DNA of 64,000 bases from DASQZT01 sp035638575 (GTDB taxonomy: Bacteria > Acidobacteriota > Terriglobia > Bryobacterales > Bryobacteraceae), in the NCBI GenBank assembly GCA_035638575.1, contig DASQZT010000204.1:1-64000 (forward strand), written 5' to 3'. The notes beneath the pieces were generated by a model. It was not told the DNA's origin. It saw nothing but the letters and a program-made list of their open reading frames with translations, and did not search any database. The position numbers and the translations under genes were made by a program. This document shows, piece after piece, positions 62,602-64,000 of the stretch; position 1 is the first letter of the stretch; each line of letters begins with the position of its first letter.

Positions 62602-62994
62602 ATGCCGGTCAGGCTATTCGAACAGTTGCCGGTTTCTAAAGAGCAATCCAATGGTAGGGATTCCCATGCCTCGGGAAGGCCCGAGCGACGCAAACGGGTT
62701 CGCACCCGGCTACGCTGGCAAGTGGCCCTGCTGACCATGAGTGAGGCGGAAACGATCAAGAGTTCGACCCGGGATCTGAGCAGCAACGGTTTCTACTGTA
62801 ACTCCCCCGTTCCGCTTGTTCCCGGTGCCCGCATGGTCTGCATACTCAAGGTGCCGGCGTACCATCCGGAGAGGGCCGATGCGATGTTGTCGCTCGAGTG
62901 CAGGGTGAGAGTCGTTCGGGTCGAGCCTTCAGAGGATGAAGGGCTTTACGGTCTCGGGTGCGAGATCGAGGACTACCGGCTTCTCCACAGCTGA
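62602..62994 (+). CDS. PilZ-domain protein
   Basis: This 130-residue protein has the two motifs that bind cyclic di-GMP in PilZ domains: RKRVRTRLRW near residue 30 (the RxxxR type) and DLSSNGFYC near residue 58 (the DxSxxG type, here with Asn in the fourth place). The first 25 residues look nonconserved, so the true start may lie a little downstream at a non-ATG codon. No cyclase or pilus genes are near. A TACAAT element lies near 62474. Confidence 0.8.
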   Translation: MPVRLFEQLPVSKEQSNGRDSHASGRPERRKRVRTRLRWQVALLTMSEAETIKSSTRDLSSNGFYCNSPVPLVPGARMVCILKVPAYHPERADAMLSLECRVRVVRVEPSEDEGLYGLGCEIEDYRLLHS

Positions 62995-63011
62995 AAACAC
63001 AATAATCCTGG

Positions 63012-63081
63012 AAAAGGATTTTGAGCCGCAGATCAACGCCGAATAACCATCTCTTTCTCTTTTGATCGGCGTTGATCCGCG
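63012..63081 (+). repeat. Dispersed hairpin repeat, copy 2
   Basis: GATCAACGCCGA (63031-63042) pairs perfectly with TCGGCGTTGATC (63066-63077), extended by CGC/GCG after one mismatch. The preceding GGATTTTGAGCCGC matches copy 1 at 43091. It lies 18 bases downstream of the PilZ stop, as copy 1 lies just downstream of the permease. Confidence 0.7.
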
Positions 63082-63120
63082 TTCAGCCGTTCTCCGGCCT
63101 TTTTTCAGCAACCTGCCAGT

Positions 63121-64000
63121 CTAGGGAATTGGCACCGAGATCGCAGTCGAAGCGCCAACTTCGTTCGTTGCCGTAATGCTCAGCGATTGCAGAAGGTGGA
63201 CCAGGTCGTTCGTGGTGCTGCCGTTCTGCAGGACAAACGGGACCTCGACCGAAAACGCCCCTCCGAAACCCTGCGAGGCGGTGCCCTGGAACCAACTCGC
63301 GGAGGCGGAACTCACGTCAAACGTCAGGTGGGTGGTGGCGAAACTCTGACCCTGCTTGGGTGTGATCTGAACGTCGAACTTGGTTAGGGACCGGGTTGTG
63401 GAATACCCGCTGAGCGTCAGCGTAAACGTGGTGAGCGTTTCGGCGGTTACGTTTCCGCTCAAGAGTTGCGGCGCCGAGCGCGGAATCGTCAAGGTCAGGG
63501 CGGCCGGCGACGAAGGCGTCACATCGAAGCCGTCTTGGATGGTGAAGGACGGGGTAATGACGATGTCGCCGGCGGTGGTGCCGGTCTGCAGAGGTATTGA
63601 GGTGGCACTGCCGTTAAACAGCGCCTGGGTGGAATTGGCGGCGATGCTGAACTTAACCGTGCGACCCCCGCTGGCAAACTGGATGGCAGGGTCGTCCGCG
63701 AAGACGCTGGGGACAAAGGTCAGTGTCAGGGTGCCCTGCACTGGAAGCGGGTAGGACGACGCGAGAGACAAGCCGACGGCCATCTGCTGGGCCGGTTGTT
63801 GATTGCCGGCCGGTCCCTGGAACTGATAGGACGGCAGGGGCGTGGGCGCCGTGCCGGTGCCCGACAAAGTGAAGCTGCTGTTGTTGATGCGCAGGGTGGC
63901 CGTCAAGGTCCCGGTGTTGTTGGGGGTGAAGCCCACTTGGAACGTGCTCGTTGCGCCAGGATCCAGGTTCAACGGCAGAGCCGGTAGATTCTGGAGCGCG
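63121..64000 (-). CDS. Ig-like/choice-of-anchor D protein, partial
   Basis: The frame continues to the window edge, so only the last 292 residues are seen. The first part visible (LNLDPGATSTFQVGFTPNNTGTLTATLRINN) is the end of an ASH or choice-of-anchor D domain, which usually occurs in repeats. The rest is a beta-rich module rich in Thr, Ser and Pro (GTLTLTFVPSVFADDPAIQF, FDVTPSSPAALTLTIPRS). No anchor motif ends the protein (it closes AISVPIP). It is probably a large exported adhesin-like or structural protein. Confidence 0.8.
   Translation of the reverse strand, partial: ALQNLPALPLNLDPGATSTFQVGFTPNNTGTLTATLRINNSSFTLSGTGTAPTPLPSYQFQGPAGNQQPAQQMAVGLSLASSYPLPVQGTLTLTFVPSVFADDPAIQFASGGRTVKFSIAANSTQALFNGSATSIPLQTGTTAGDIVITPSFTIQDGFDVTPSSPAALTLTIPRSAPQLLSGNVTAETLTTFTLTLSGYSTTRSLTKFDVQITPKQGQSFATTHLTFDVSSASASWFQGTASQGFGGAFSVEVPFVLQNGSTTNDLVHLLQSLSITATNEVGASTAISVPIP

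Overview
The window reads as chromosomal DNA of a GC-rich, diderm soil bacterium of the Acidobacteriota, most likely near Candidatus Solibacter / Bryobacterales. This is inferred from protein families and not from a marker gene, because no rRNA or tRNA was seen. The indicators are a VWFA protein of the acidobacterial type, a decayed M56 peptidase fused to a TIGR03435-type domain, an Oar-like TonB receptor with an N-terminal carboxypeptidase-regulatory domain, two ThuA-domain proteins, many Tat- or Sec-exported enzymes, and MqnC of the futalosine menaquinone pathway.

Layout. 0.1-7.7 kb (minus strand): a sortase-substrate-like protein, a VWFA protein, a class D-like sortase and a receiver protein with stop/start overlaps, followed by a CheB-CheR-PAS-histidine kinase fusion and a second histidine kinase. 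8-19.9 kb: a zinc alcohol dehydrogenase, then a stress/envelope block of small membrane proteins, a glutamine-rich exported protein, a VIT-family protein, an MgtA-like P-type ATPase, a STAS protein, a sigma-54 response regulator and a YihY/BrkB protein. 20.1-21.4 kb: a decayed IS21-like relic whose istB fragment is followed by a broken CHC2-TOPRIM primase-like gene. 21.4-22.9 kb: an ArsR-type regulator coupled to an SRPBCC protein. 22.9-25.9 kb: a degraded zone with an M56-TIGR03435 pseudogene, an HNH remnant and two blocks of degenerate repeats around one hypothetical exported protein.

26-50.7 kb is a carbohydrate and sugar-acid locus. It holds a carbon-nitrogen hydrolase, a GH9 glycosidase, a TonB receptor, a right-handed beta-helix protein, an isochorismatase-fold hydrolase, a sialidase-like BNR protein, a dead carboxylesterase, a FucP-like permease, a KdgK-like kinase, a galactonate/mannonate-dehydratase-like enolase, a ThuA protein, dienelactone hydrolases, a periplasmic sugar-binding protein and an aldose 1-epimerase. 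Three transcription units in the first half of this locus start from near-identical promoters that share a TGCGATATCAGA-like box just after the -10 element, which suggests one local regulon.

50.7-64 kb is ordinary mixed content: a TolB-like propeller, an alpha/beta hydrolase, a DUF3108 protein, STAS, an aspartoacylase-like enzyme, MqnC, TPR and cupin proteins, an aminotransferase, a second ThuA protein, a PilZ protein, and the 3' part of a large Ig-like/choice-of-anchor protein that runs off the right edge. The main observations for follow-up are the sortase operon, the shared promoter/operator, the IS21-primase relic, the leaderless ArsR promoter and the dispersed repeats.
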